A stretch of 64,000 bases of DNA, taken from positions 3,038,001 to 3,102,000 of the forward strand of contig NZ_CP021874.1 in NCBI RefSeq assembly GCF_002197645.1, read 5' to 3'. This document shows, one piece after another, positions 36,014 to 44,705 of the stretch. Within the stretch, counting starts at the first letter, position 1, and each line of letters starts with the position of its first letter. This DNA is from Enterococcus wangshanyuanii. GTDB taxonomy: Bacteria; Bacillota; Bacilli; Lactobacillales; Enterococcaceae. Position numbers and translations under genes: made by a program. The notes under the pieces were generated by a model. The model was not told where the DNA came from. It searched no databases and worked only from the letters and a program-made list of their open reading frames with translations.

Positions 36014-36749
36014 AAGTTGTTCGCTCCTTTTTAATGATCGATAAAAAAACATCCTCCAATGTATTGCATTGATAACTTGTTTTCAAATTTTCTGGTGTCT
36101 CATAAGCCACGACTTGTCCTTGCGCCAGCATTAAGATCGTATTTGAATCTCTGGCTTCCTCCATATAATGTGTAGTCAATACAACGGTCATTTGATATTT
36201 CTCTTTTAACTGATGGATCAAGGTCCACATATCTGCGCGTGAGAGAATGTCTAATCCGGTTGTCGGTTCATCGAGAAATAATAATTTTGGGGTATTTAAC
36301 AGAGCTCTGGCAATATCTACTTTTCGTCGTTCGCCTCCTGATAATACTCCGTAACGCTTAGCTAATAAATGAGTGCCTTGTACATCTTGGAGTTTTTCTT
36401 CCACTAATTTTTTTGCGTCTTTCCAATTTTGAGTGTAAAAATAGGCTCTTATCACCAAGTTTTCTTTTACAGATAATTCAGCATCTAAGATGCTATTTTG
36501 AAAGACGACTGAAATCAGCGATTTGTGTTCGAGCGAATCTGTATTTAGTGTTTTTCCATCAAGCATTATTTCTCCAGTATCTGCCTTTATCAAGCCTAAG
36601 ATCAATGAGATCAGTGTTGATTTTCCAGCACCATTAGGTCCAAGGATTGAAAAGAGTTCACCATTTTTGATGGAAAATGAGACAGCTTTCAACACTTCAT
36701 GTTGCTCATATTTTTTTCCGATGTTTGTTAACTTGACTAAGTCATTCAT
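35994..36749 (-). CDS. ABC transporter ATP-binding protein
   Basis: This 251-residue protein has all nucleotide-binding motifs: Walker A GPNGAGKST (about 38-46), the Q-loop VVFQNS, signature LSGGERRKVDIA, Walker B LLFLDEPTTGLD and the H-loop TTHYMEEA. It belongs to the CcmA/DrrA-like drug exporter group. RBS AAAAGGAG. It energises the permease at 35171-36013; both lie downstream of the LytTR/DUF3021 pair on the same strand. Confidence 0.92.
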   Translation of the reverse strand: MNDLVKLTNIGKKYEQHEVLKAVSFSIKNGELFSILGPNGAGKSTLISLILGLIKADTGEIMLDGKTLNTDSLEHKSLISVVFQNSILDAELSVKENLVIRAYFYTQNWKDAKKLVEEKLQDVQGTHLLAKRYGVLSGGERRKVDIARALLNTPKLLFLDEPTTGLDILSRADMWTLIHQLKEKYQMTVVLTTHYMEEARDSNTILMLAQGQVVAYETPENLKTSYQCNTLEDVFLSIIKKERTTYERISV

Positions 36750-36874
36750 TGTTTTTCTCCTTTTTATTTTTGTTGATAAATCAACTATAACGATTTATTT
36801 TCAGGAGAACAATCGTATTTGACTAAGTGGTCTGAAATTGAAACTAAGTGGTAAAAAAACGAGATAAGTCTCAT

Positions 36875-37288
36875 TTAAGACCTATCCCGTTTCCGTTTTT
36901 GGATGAATTGGTTGATCTCGTCTGCTTGTTTTCGATCATTACTATACATAATAAAACGAATAAAAAAATAGATCAGAAAAACGATCATGAAATTTAATAA
37001 CAATCCAACTGTTCCAAGTTCCCAATGTAATACCATATTTGCAATAGCTATTTGCAAACAAATGATCAGCAAATACAGCCCTTGATTAAAAAGAATACGA
37101 CGACTGGAATATTTTTCATTATCTTCGATCAGAAAGTGCAATGAACCTGAAATTGCAGAAATCAGCAGCATATATGCAAGGGAATGAGTTAGAGCCTCTG
37201 TCTGAAGAAATAAATTGATGATCACCAAGGTCGTAAAAATCAATGAAGTCAAGCGAAAACTTTCTTTTAAATAATCTTTTACACGCAT
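36875..37288 (-). CDS. DUF3021 family membrane protein
   Basis: This 137-residue protein has four membrane segments and a basic C-terminal tail (NDRKQADEINQFIQKRKRDRS), as in DUF3021. Members are encoded directly after LytTR regulators, as here (the genes are one base apart), and are thought to modulate them. A hairpin between 36848 and 36897 lies near its end. Confidence 0.82.
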   Translation of the reverse strand: MRVKDYLKESFRLTSLIFTTLVIINLFLQTEALTHSLAYMLLISAISGSLHFLIEDNEKYSSRRILFNQGLYLLIICLQIAIANMVLHWELGTVGLLLNFMIVFLIYFFIRFIMYSNDRKQADEINQFIQKRKRDRS

Positions 37289-37289
37289 T

Positions 37290-37733
37290 TTATCGCTCCA
37301 TTCCTAAGCCTTTTTTTAGTGCAGGGACATATTTTCTTGAAATCGCTACTTTTTCACTATTTACCAATAACGCTTCAAAACGTCCGCTCAGCAAGGGCGA
37401 AATTGCTTTGATCGCTTCAACATTTAAAAGCATCGACTTCGAGACTCTGATGAAATCAAAGTATGAGAGTCGTTCTTCTAACTGATAAAGTCTATCTGTA
37501 CTTTGGTAGACTTGTTTTTCAGTATAAAGAAAGCTTTTTTTGTCGACAACTTCAATATAAAAAATATCTGAAAAAGGGATTTTGTACAGCACATTTTCAA
37601 TTTCACCCAAGAGAAAATGTTCATCTTCTTTTAAAATACCGATGACTTTTTCAATTGCTGGTGATAGTTGGTGGATTTTAAAGTCTGCTTGTTCTTCTTG
37701 ATGTAAATCAATTAGTTCAATAGTCGTTTTCAC
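37290..37733 (-). CDS. LytTR-domain DNA-binding regulator
   Basis: Start taken as GTG 37733 with AGAAAGGA upstream; longer in-frame extensions lack a ribosome site. The 147-residue protein carries a LytTR domain (about 45-145: GEIENVLYKIPFSDIFYIEV, then YQLEERLSYFDFIRVSKSML and LLSGRFEALLVNSEKVAISRKYVP), without a receiver domain. It should bind direct repeats upstream of its targets, likely this operon and the ABC exporter. Cotranscribed with DUF3021. Confidence 0.85.
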   Translation of the reverse strand: MKTTIELIDLHQEEQADFKIHQLSPAIEKVIGILKEDEHFLLGEIENVLYKIPFSDIFYIEVVDKKSFLYTEKQVYQSTDRLYQLEERLSYFDFIRVSKSMLLNVEAIKAISPLLSGRFEALLVNSEKVAISRKYVPALKKGLGMER

Positions 37734-37865
37734 ACGTGTTTCCTTTCTGATGTGTATTTTAATAGTTATTATAGCACAGCTATTAAACGGTGCTAGAGAT
37801 GAGATAAGTTGATGTAGTAGAAGTACAGGAGTAAACTGTTTGTATAGAAAGAGGAGGACAGACGT

Positions 37866-38375
37866 ATGAAAATCACACAATTAACTATTGATACGCTCGA
37901 ACGAGCACAGGAAAGATTTGAAGATACGCTGAATCAAATGAGTATAGATGAAGCAAATACAATGCCGAAGCCCTTGATTAAATCAGTCACTTGGCTGATG
38001 TGGCATACTGCTCGTGAATTAGACTATCAAATTTCAGAACTAAATCAAACGAAACCACTGTGGCTGACCGCTGGCTGGAGTAAAAAATTTGCTTTAGCGT
38101 TGCCGGATGATACGGAAGATTGGTGCCATACCCCAGAAGAAGCGGCTAAAGTAGTTGTGAAAGATAAACAATTATTGGTTGATTATCTTGCGGCGAGTAT
38201 TGCTTTGACAAACGACTACCTAGAAAGTCTTGAAGAGGAATCACTTAGTGAAATCATTGATAAAAATTGGACACCGCCTGTTACACGTCAGGTTCGATTA
38301 GTATCTGCGATCGATGATGCGGTTATGCATTCAGGGCAGGCTGTGTATACAAGAAGATTAGTGATTGGTAGATAA
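37866..38375 (+). CDS. DinB family protein
   Basis: This 169-residue four-helix-bundle protein fits the DinB/DUF664 family, with likely metal histidines in MWHTARELDYQI and the C-terminal MHSGQAVYTRRL. RBS GAGGAGG. Members act as thiol-dependent transferases or resistance proteins; a substrate cannot be given. It is divergent from the LytTR gene. Confidence 0.8.
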   Translation: MKITQLTIDTLERAQERFEDTLNQMSIDEANTMPKPLIKSVTWLMWHTARELDYQISELNQTKPLWLTAGWSKKFALALPDDTEDWCHTPEEAAKVVVKDKQLLVDYLAASIALTNDYLESLEEESLSEIIDKNWTPPVTRQVRLVSAIDDAVMHSGQAVYTRRLVIGR

Positions 38376-38443
38376 GAAGAAGCTGTAAAAATAGGTCCTG
38401 AGAAATAGGATAGAAGAGTTTTGTGGTTTATATTATTCATTTT

Positions 38444-38598
38444 CTTAGTAGCTTACCTGACTTCAAAATATCTATCTCTCGATCAATTGGTAAAACTGTA
38501 AGTAATAAGAAAGAACCAGAAGATGGACGTTACCTTGTTGCAGAATTTTTTTCGAACAGGATCTCAATATCATCAATAGTGGTAAGGATTTAAAAAAT
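38444..38598 (-). pseudogene. Degenerate duplicate of the EndoU-toxin pretoxin region
   Basis: On the minus strand this reads KILTTIDDIEILFEKNSATR, stop, PSSGSFLLLTVLPIDREIDI, LKSGKL. It aligns with KILTNIDDIEILLAKDSTTM ... GVFLLLAVLPIDRVKDILKSAKL of the ORF at 38998-39735 (DNA 39546-39696). An in-frame TAA and indels show it is dead. It is a leftover of another toxin of the same type. Confidence 0.8.
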
Positions 38599-38639
38599 CT
38601 TATTGATATCAGTATTTTATAATCTCTGATATCAATAAG
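38592..38639 (-). terminator. Terminator of the second toxin/immunity cassette
   Basis: A 14-bp perfect stem CTTATTGATATCAG / CTGATATCAATAAG (38599-38612, 38626-38639), followed on the minus strand by ATTTTTT. Confidence 0.8.
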
Positions 38640-38659
38640 ATTCTAAGTTAGGTGTTTAT

Positions 38660-38971
38660 TTATTTTTGAATATAACTTTCAGCATCGTCAATAAAAAAGG
38701 TTAATTGCAACTCAGGATATTTTTTATCAAGTTCTCTTAAACAAGAAATAAATTGCTTACTTTGTAATTTTTCGGAAACATCATCAAAAACCGAACTAAT
38801 TAATAGTAGATCTTCCTTAGAGCAATTCTTCAAATAACTAATAGTTTCACTTTCATTTATGGATAAAATATTGGTTAATTTTTCCCAACTTCTTTCAAGT
38901 CCGAAATCATCCTCTTCATTTATACTTCTTCGTTCCTCTAAATTTTCTGTAATTTGATTATATATATTCAA
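38660..38971 (-). CDS. Immunity protein of the second EndoU-type toxin
   Basis: This 103-residue acidic helical protein has TTG as start with AGAGGAG upstream. It is homologous to the immunity protein at 9534-9842 over most of its length (ESETISYLKNCSKEDLLLIS, then SVFDDVSEKLQSKQFISCLRELDKKYPEL). Its first 20 residues are also repeated in the chimeric ORF at 11084. It follows the second EndoU tip by 26 bases. Likely still functional and perhaps cross-protective. Confidence 0.82.
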   Translation of the reverse strand: MNIYNQITENLEERRSINEEDDFGLERSWEKLTNILSINESETISYLKNCSKEDLLLISSVFDDVSEKLQSKQFISCLRELDKKYPELQLTFFIDDAESYIQK

Positions 38972-38997
38972 ATTTTTTCTCCTCTCTACTTAGTTGT

Positions 38998-39735
38998 TTA
39001 CGGTTGTTTTGTACCATCTGGGAAAATAGTTCCGATTTTCCCTTCGGTTTTTATTACACCAACCCGTACACCATTATAATCTTCAAAAATAACTTCACCG
39101 TTAGTAGCTCTTGCAAAGTTCGGTTGATTAGCAATCTGTTGGCCCGCGCGCTCTATATCTCTATTTGTCCAATTTTCTGGGAACCATGCTTGTCCTGTAC
39201 CAGTACGTTTGGATGGGGTTTTATGATGTGGAACATTGCCAGTTCTAACACCATTGGGATAAGTTTTTTTAACATTTACTTCAAATCCATTTTCCTTTAG
39301 AAAGTCAATGTTGGATTGACCATGTCCGCCACCTTTCATTTTAGACACTTTCCCCGTTGCAGGATTAACTGTAAAATCTCCGACATCTGCATGTTTTAAA
39401 CTTTTTTCTGGAATTCCAACTTTCCCTACATCTTTCCCTCTATCAACAGTCTTAACAACATCCGCCGACTTCTCAAACTCTTTCAACGTTTCCCACTCTT
39501 TAGCAGTCAACTTGATCGCATCCAGCGTATAATCACCATTTCTAAGCAGCTTAGCTGACTTCAAAATATCTTTCACACGATCGATCGGCAATACTGCAAG
39601 CAACAAGAAAACACCAGAAGATGAGAGCTGCATCGTCGTAGAATCTTTCGCAAGCAGGATCTCAATATCATCAATATTGGTAAGGATTTTAAAAATCTCT
39701 GGTCCATACTCTTTAAACAATTCAACATTATGCAC
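38998..39735 (-). CDS. EndoU-like toxin tip lacking its LXG domain
   Basis: The 245-residue ORF starts at a GTG without a good ribosome site. The same frame upstream reads KELHELFR as protein-like sequence to a stop, so the N-terminus is lost. Residues 1-100 are a pretoxin region (FKEYGPEIFKILTNIDDIEI...). Residues 110-245 are the toxin tip, closely similar to that at 7913-9514: KHADVGDF, GGHGQSN (His138), YPNGVRTGN, HKTPSKRTGTGQAWFPENW and a final TIFPDGTKQP. It is an orphan toxin module that could restore a toxin by recombination, but would not be exported by itself. Confidence 0.75.
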   Translation of the reverse strand: MHNVELFKEYGPEIFKILTNIDDIEILLAKDSTTMQLSSSGVFLLLAVLPIDRVKDILKSAKLLRNGDYTLDAIKLTAKEWETLKEFEKSADVVKTVDRGKDVGKVGIPEKSLKHADVGDFTVNPATGKVSKMKGGGHGQSNIDFLKENGFEVNVKKTYPNGVRTGNVPHHKTPSKRTGTGQAWFPENWTNRDIERAGQQIANQPNFARATNGEVIFEDYNGVRVGVIKTEGKIGTIFPDGTKQP

Positions 39736-39802
39736 ACGAAACAGTTCATGTAACTCTTTAAAGCACCTACTTTACTGCATTTTTTTCAGCCTGTTTGATG
39801 GC

Positions 39803-40033
39803 TTAATGGATTGTTTCTAAGTTGCCAATGTCTTTAGACGCGTTGCTTTTGAATGTTGAGACGATAGAACTTAGAGAAGAAACACTACTTTTCATTCCGC
39901 TAGCTGCACTACTTTCAGAAAAGCTCATGCTACTTGCTTGTTTTGGTTTGAATGACAAGGATGAGAGACTGCTTGTAAATGTACTTTTTAGAGTATTTAC
40001 CGTAGCTGCATCGGTACTGATTTTATCTGACAT
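39803..40033 (-). CDS. Small T7SS substrate-like protein (TIGR04197-like)
   Basis: This 76-residue Ser-rich helical protein (MSDKISTDAATVNTLKSTFT ... SLSSIVSTFKSNASKDIGNL) resembles the small partner of LXG toxins, as at 7300-7551. RBS AAAGGAG and ATG are good. In a complete operon it would be followed by DUF3958 and LXG genes, which are missing; the truncated toxin tip follows after 67 bases. It is the surviving first gene of a collapsed effector operon. Confidence 0.65.
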   Translation of the reverse strand: MSDKISTDAATVNTLKSTFTSSLSSLSFKPKQASSMSFSESSAASGMKSSVSSLSSIVSTFKSNASKDIGNLETIH

Positions 40034-40430
40034 ATGAACATCTCCTTTGCTTAATTTGATGATACTAGTACAATTCCATTGTTTTACCCCAATTAAACGC
40101 CATAGATAGACAATAATTTTTTAGTTAAATAACCAACCATTAAAAACATAATGTAATTTAAGAATAACACAATGAAAGACAGGGATCTTTTCAATTTATT
40201 TCATCTGCCCATCTTTTTTTGATAAATGAAAGGAAGGATTTGCCGAAATAATTATGCTCCCTATGTTCCTTTTTAACTATGACAAGCACGCTTTTTGTTT
40301 GGGAAAACTAAACCGCTAATTTGAGTCTTATCAGTGAGTTTTTCATTAGTTTTCAGAAAATCAACTTGACCTTTACTAGGAGTTTATCGTAGAATAGTTA
40401 GGCAGCGAACTATTAAGGCGGTGGGAAATA
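40034..40430. promoter_or_regulatory. Divergent intergenic region with MarR-type promoter/operator
   Basis: TTGACC (40366-40371), 18 bases, TAGAAT (40390-40395) form a promoter for the MarR operon. An inverted repeat AATAGTT-N8-AACTATT (40393-40414) overlaps the -10 and transcription start and is a good MarR operator candidate. The rest, 40034-40360, holds no gene. Confidence 0.65.
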
Positions 40431-40889
40431 ATGAGTAGGAAAACGGCGCTTAGAGTAAGGATCGTATCAAATGAATTAAATAGAAAAGTTGCTGAAATTC
40501 TGAAAGAAGACGGAGAGCCTTCATCTGGTATCCAAATGCGGATTTTGAATTTTATTCATCGGAAAAATTGTGAACCCCAAGCTGTTTATCAAAAAGATGT
40601 TGAACAGGAATTTGATATTCGCCGATCCACAGTGAGCGGGATCATACAAAGAATGGAAAAACGAGGATTGATCGAACGGCACTCCTGCAAGGAAGACAAT
40701 CGCTTGAAGGCAATTTTTTTGACCGCTGCTGGTGAGCAGAAGGTCAAAGAAAATATTGATAAGTTGGAGAATTTTGATGATCGGTTGATCAATAATATTC
40801 CAACAGAAGAATTAGATGTATTTTTTCATGTATTGGAAAAGCTGTCAGAAAACAGTAAAAATATCAAAATAGATAAGGGAGGCAGTTGA
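40431..40889 (+). CDS. MarR family transcriptional regulator
   Basis: This 152-residue protein has the winged-helix core VYQKDVEQEFDIRRSTVSGI, IQRMEKRGLIERHSCKEDNR, LKAIFLTAAG typical of MarR, with flanking dimerisation helices. RBS GGCGGTGGG. It is four bases upstream of the ABC exporter genes and likely represses this operon through the inverted repeat at its own promoter until a drug binds. Confidence 0.92.
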   Translation: MSRKTALRVRIVSNELNRKVAEILKEDGEPSSGIQMRILNFIHRKNCEPQAVYQKDVEQEFDIRRSTVSGIIQRMEKRGLIERHSCKEDNRLKAIFLTAAGEQKVKENIDKLENFDDRLINNIPTEELDVFFHVLEKLSENSKNIKIDKGGS

Positions 40890-40893
40890 CTGT

Positions 40894-42630
40894 ATGATAA
40901 AAAAATTACTTGCTAATGTTGGTGAGTACAAAAAAGAAAGTCTCATCACACCGCTCTATGTTACAGGAGAAGTTGCGTTAGATATCATTATTCCGCTGAT
41001 CATGGCAATGATGATCGATAACGGCATCGAAAAAGGCGATACAAAGGCCATCTTAATGTATGGTGGGTTATTATTTATTTGTGCAATCATCGCTTTGTTT
41101 TTAGGGGCGATGTCTGGTCGTTATGCAGCCGTTGCGTCCGCTGGATTTGCGAAAAATTTGAGAGATAACTTATTTTCTAAAGTACAGGCATTTTCATTTT
41201 CTAATATCGATCGTTTTTCTACCTCAAGTTTGATTACACGGATGACGACAGATGTGACAAATATCCAAAATGCGTATCAAATGATTATTCGTTTACTTGT
41301 ACGTAGTCCTTTGATTTTCTTCTTCTCATTATTGATGGCATTTAAAATCAATGGAGACCTATCGATCATTTATCTGGCGGTCGTGCCATTTTTAATGATT
41401 GGATTAGGTGTTGTGATTTATTTTGCTCATCCGATTTTCGAAAAAGTATTTCGGATCTATGATCGTCTGAACAATGTCGTTCAGGAAAATCTTCAAGGGA
41501 TCAGAGTAGTTAAGTCCTATGTTAGAGAAGATTTTGAAGACGAGAAGTTTAAAACGGTGTCTAAGGATATTTATAAAAATTTCTCACGTGCTCAAAGTAT
41601 AGTTGCATTTAATAACCCAATATTACAATCTGCTGTGTATACCTGTATGTTGTTGATTTCTTGGTTAGGCGCGAAATTTGTTGTTGGCGGAACGTTGACG
41701 ACAGGTGAATTAGTCAGTATGTTCACCTATACGATGCAGATTTTGATGAGTTTAAATATGCTTTCGATGGTGTTTGTCATGGTGATCATTGCACGCACCT
41801 CTGCTGAGCGTGTGACAGAAGTTTTGTCTGAAGAAAGTGATCTGAAAAATAATGATCATCCCTTATATGACGTGCCAAACGGCAGTGTGACCTTCAAGGA
41901 TGTCTGTTTTAGCTATGCCAATGATCCGGAAAAACTTGCATTAAAACAGGCCAATATGACGATCAAACCGGGCGAAGTAATTGGCATCGTCGGTGGGACA
42001 GGAAGTTCTAAATCAACATTGGTTCAGCTGATTCCAAGATTATATGATGTAACAGAAGGATTAGTCGAAGTCGGCGGGCACGACGTTCGTGATTACGACT
42101 TAAAGACACTTCGAGATCAGGTTAGTATGGTGCTGCAAAATAATGTGCTGTTTACAGGGACAATCAAGGAAAATCTGCGCTGGGGGAACGAAGAGGCGAC
42201 GGATGAAGATTTGATCCGTGTTTGTAAAATCGCTCAGGCTGACAGTTTTATTCAAGAATTTCCCGATAAATACGATACGATGATTTCTCAAGGCGGGAAT
42301 AATGTTTCTGGTGGTCAAAAGCAGCGACTATGTATTGCTCGTGCCTTGTTGAAGCAGCCGAAAATCTTGATCATGGATGATTCAACTAGTGCTGTAGATA
42401 CAAAAACAGATCGCTTGATTCGTGAAGGCATGAGACAGGAAATTCCTGGAACAACGACCTTTATCATCGGACAGCGTGTTTCTTCGGTTCAAGATTCTGA
42501 CAGAATCATTGTGATGGATAATGGGCTGATCAATGCGATTGGAACTCATGAAGAGCTATTACAAACAAATCCAATTTATCAAGAAGTGTACGAATCTCAA
42601 CAGAAAGGATTTGGTGAAGACGATGAGTAA
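40894..42630 (+). CDS. ABC multidrug exporter half-transporter with degenerate ATP site
   Basis: This 578-residue half-transporter has six membrane segments (1-310) and a nucleotide-binding domain (about 340-565). Motifs deviate from consensus: Walker A GGTGSSKST (Ser for Gly), Walker B IMDDSTS with Asp496 where the catalytic Glu is expected, and GQRVSS (Gln527) where the switch histidine belongs. The signature VSGGQKQR is intact. This is the degenerate-site subunit of heterodimers such as LmrCD, BmrCD or enterococcal EfrCD. Partner is the next gene, overlapping by eight bases. Confidence 0.88.
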   Translation: MIKKLLANVGEYKKESLITPLYVTGEVALDIIIPLIMAMMIDNGIEKGDTKAILMYGGLLFICAIIALFLGAMSGRYAAVASAGFAKNLRDNLFSKVQAFSFSNIDRFSTSSLITRMTTDVTNIQNAYQMIIRLLVRSPLIFFFSLLMAFKINGDLSIIYLAVVPFLMIGLGVVIYFAHPIFEKVFRIYDRLNNVVQENLQGIRVVKSYVREDFEDEKFKTVSKDIYKNFSRAQSIVAFNNPILQSAVYTCMLLISWLGAKFVVGGTLTTGELVSMFTYTMQILMSLNMLSMVFVMVIIARTSAERVTEVLSEESDLKNNDHPLYDVPNGSVTFKDVCFSYANDPEKLALKQANMTIKPGEVIGIVGGTGSSKSTLVQLIPRLYDVTEGLVEVGGHDVRDYDLKTLRDQVSMVLQNNVLFTGTIKENLRWGNEEATDEDLIRVCKIAQADSFIQEFPDKYDTMISQGGNNVSGGQKQRLCIARALLKQPKILIMDDSTSAVDTKTDRLIREGMRQEIPGTTTFIIGQRVSSVQDSDRIIVMDNGLINAIGTHEELLQTNPIYQEVYESQQKGFGEDDE

Positions 42631-44512
42631 TGATCCTAAAAAAGGTGCACGTGGGCCTCAAAATCCTTTGAAAACCTTGAGTCGTTTATTTTCTTATATG
42701 CTGCAAAAATACAAAGGCTTATTGGTGTTAGTGATTCTTTTTATTTTGTTAAGTACGTACGCGAATGTTCGCGGCTCGCTCTTTCTTCAAGTTGTGATCG
42801 ATGATCATATCACGCCGTTACTAGGACAAAGCAATCCTGATTTTTCTGATCTATTAAAAGCAATCACTACGATGGCCTTTATTTACGGTATTGGGATTTT
42901 GAGTAACCTATTTTATAATTTGATCATGGTGCGGATCAGTGAAGGAACACAAAAAGAGATTCGTGATCAAATGTTTACCCATATGGAAACTTTGCCGATC
43001 GGCTATTTTGATTCGAATTCTGATGGTGATATCATGAGTCATTTTACAAATGATACAGATACGCTGCGTCAAATGATTTCTCAAAGTATTCCTAACTTGC
43101 TTGCGGCGATCGTTAGCTTTATCAGTGTCTTCATTGCTATGTTCACGATCAGTGTTCCATTGACGTTGATCGTCATCGTTTCAGTGGGGATCATGATTCT
43201 GACGATTCGAATGATTGCTGGAAGAAGTGGGAAGTATTTCGGGAAACAGCAAAAAGATTTGGGATCAGTCAACGGTTATATTGAAGAAATGATGCATGGG
43301 CAAAAAGTAGTAAAAATTTTCAATCATGAACCAAAAGTGATCGAAGAATTTACAGCACTTAACGAATCACTTCGTCAAAGTGCAACTCAGGCTAATAAAT
43401 ACGCCAACAGTTTAATGCCGATCATGATGAACCTGCTGAATATCCAGTATGTGCTGTTAGCGATCATCGGTGGATTATTTTCTGTTTACGGCATTTCAGG
43501 ACTGACGATTGGTATGATTGCTTCTTTCTTGCAATTGAGTCGTTCGTTAAATATGCCGATCAGTCAGGTATCACAGCAAATCAACTTTGTGATCATGGCA
43601 TTAGCGGGTGCTGATCGAATTTTCCGATTGATCGATGAAAAACCTGAAGTAGACGAAGGGTATGTCACTCTGGTCAATGTAACGAAAGAAAACGGACAGC
43701 TAGTGGAAAATGAACAACGGACGGGGATCTGGGCTTGGAAACATCCGCACGAAGACGGTTCCGTGACCTATACAGAGCTAACAGGAGATGTTCGTTTTGA
43801 AGATGTTTCATTTGGTTATACCGAAAATAAAAAAGTGTTAAAAGATATTCAATTATATGCCGAACCGGGACAAAAAGTTGCCTTTGTTGGAGCGACAGGT
43901 GCTGGTAAAACAACGATCACGAATTTGATCAATCGTTTCTATGATATTCAAGAAGGTAAGATTCGCTATGACGGCATCAATGTGAAGAAAATCAAAAAAC
44001 ACTCACTAAGAAGATCATTGGGCATTGTATTACAGGATACGCACCTGTTTACAGGGACGATCATGGAAAATATTCGTTATGGTAATTTAGGCGCGTCAGA
44101 TGAAGAAGTGCTCCAAGCCGCACAATTAGCTAATGCAGAAACATTTATCAATAATCTGCCGAATAAATACGATACAGTGATTACCGGTGATGGTGAAGGA
44201 CTTTCTCAAGGCCAACGCCAGCTTTTAGCTATTGCTAGAGCCGCCATTGCTGATCCTCCGGTCATGATCATGGATGAAGCCACCTCAAGTATTGATACTA
44301 GAACGGAAAAATATGTTCAAGCAGGGATGGATCGATTGATGGAAGGTAGAACAGTTTTTGTCATCGCGCATAGATTGTCAACGATCCAAAACTCAGATGT
44401 GATCATGGTAATGGATCATGGGCGAATCATTGAAAGAGGAAATCATGAAGATCTTTTGGCTGAAAAGGGTGTTTATTATCAATTGTATACAGGTAAAGTT
44501 GAATTAGATTAA
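42623..44512 (+). CDS. ABC multidrug exporter half-transporter with intact catalytic site
   Basis: Start ATG 42623 overlaps the stop of the first subunit; upstream ATGs in the frame lie inside that gene. The 629-residue protein has six membrane segments, an inserted segment before the nucleotide-binding domain (about 355-390, with WAWKHPHEDGSVTYTELTG, seen in LmrD/EfrD-like subunits), Walker A GATGAGKTT, Walker B MIMDEATSS with catalytic Glu, and AHRLST switch histidine. The signature is LSQGQRQ instead of LSGGQ, which completes the degenerate site of the partner. Together they form an asymmetric drug exporter. Confidence 0.9.
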   Translation: MSNDPKKGARGPQNPLKTLSRLFSYMLQKYKGLLVLVILFILLSTYANVRGSLFLQVVIDDHITPLLGQSNPDFSDLLKAITTMAFIYGIGILSNLFYNLIMVRISEGTQKEIRDQMFTHMETLPIGYFDSNSDGDIMSHFTNDTDTLRQMISQSIPNLLAAIVSFISVFIAMFTISVPLTLIVIVSVGIMILTIRMIAGRSGKYFGKQQKDLGSVNGYIEEMMHGQKVVKIFNHEPKVIEEFTALNESLRQSATQANKYANSLMPIMMNLLNIQYVLLAIIGGLFSVYGISGLTIGMIASFLQLSRSLNMPISQVSQQINFVIMALAGADRIFRLIDEKPEVDEGYVTLVNVTKENGQLVENEQRTGIWAWKHPHEDGSVTYTELTGDVRFEDVSFGYTENKKVLKDIQLYAEPGQKVAFVGATGAGKTTITNLINRFYDIQEGKIRYDGINVKKIKKHSLRRSLGIVLQDTHLFTGTIMENIRYGNLGASDEEVLQAAQLANAETFINNLPNKYDTVITGDGEGLSQGQRQLLAIARAAIADPPVMIMDEATSSIDTRTEKYVQAGMDRLMEGRTVFVIAHRLSTIQNSDVIMVMDHGRIIERGNHEDLLAEKGVYYQLYTGKVELD

Positions 44513-44537
44513 ACATCAAAATATGTTGTAAAAGTGG

Positions 44538-44573
44538 AGTCGCACAGATACTGGGTGCGGCTTTTCTTTTTTT
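44538..44573 (+). terminator. Terminator after ABC exporter operon
   Basis: AGTCGCAC / GTGCGGCT stem followed by a T-rich run. Confidence 0.65.
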
Positions 44574-44664
44574 GTGAAATATACAATCGGATGTTGTTTT
44601 CTAAAATAGACTATGCTACGGTAATGAAAGGGTATTCATTTTGTGGTTACTCTAATAAAGAAAA

Positions 44665-44705
44665 AGGGGGAGTCGTTTGGTCAGGCACCAAACGCATAAA
44701 AAATG
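44665..44705 (+). promoter_or_regulatory. Unusual start region: ribosome site separated from ATG by a hairpin
   Basis: AGGGGGAG (44665-44672), then an eight-bp hairpin CGTTTGGT-CAGGC-ACCAAACG (44674-44694), then CATAAAAA and the ATG at 44703. Linear spacing is 30 bases, far too long, but folding the hairpin leaves nine bases, the optimal distance. No other ribosome site lies close to this ATG. Confidence 0.6.
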
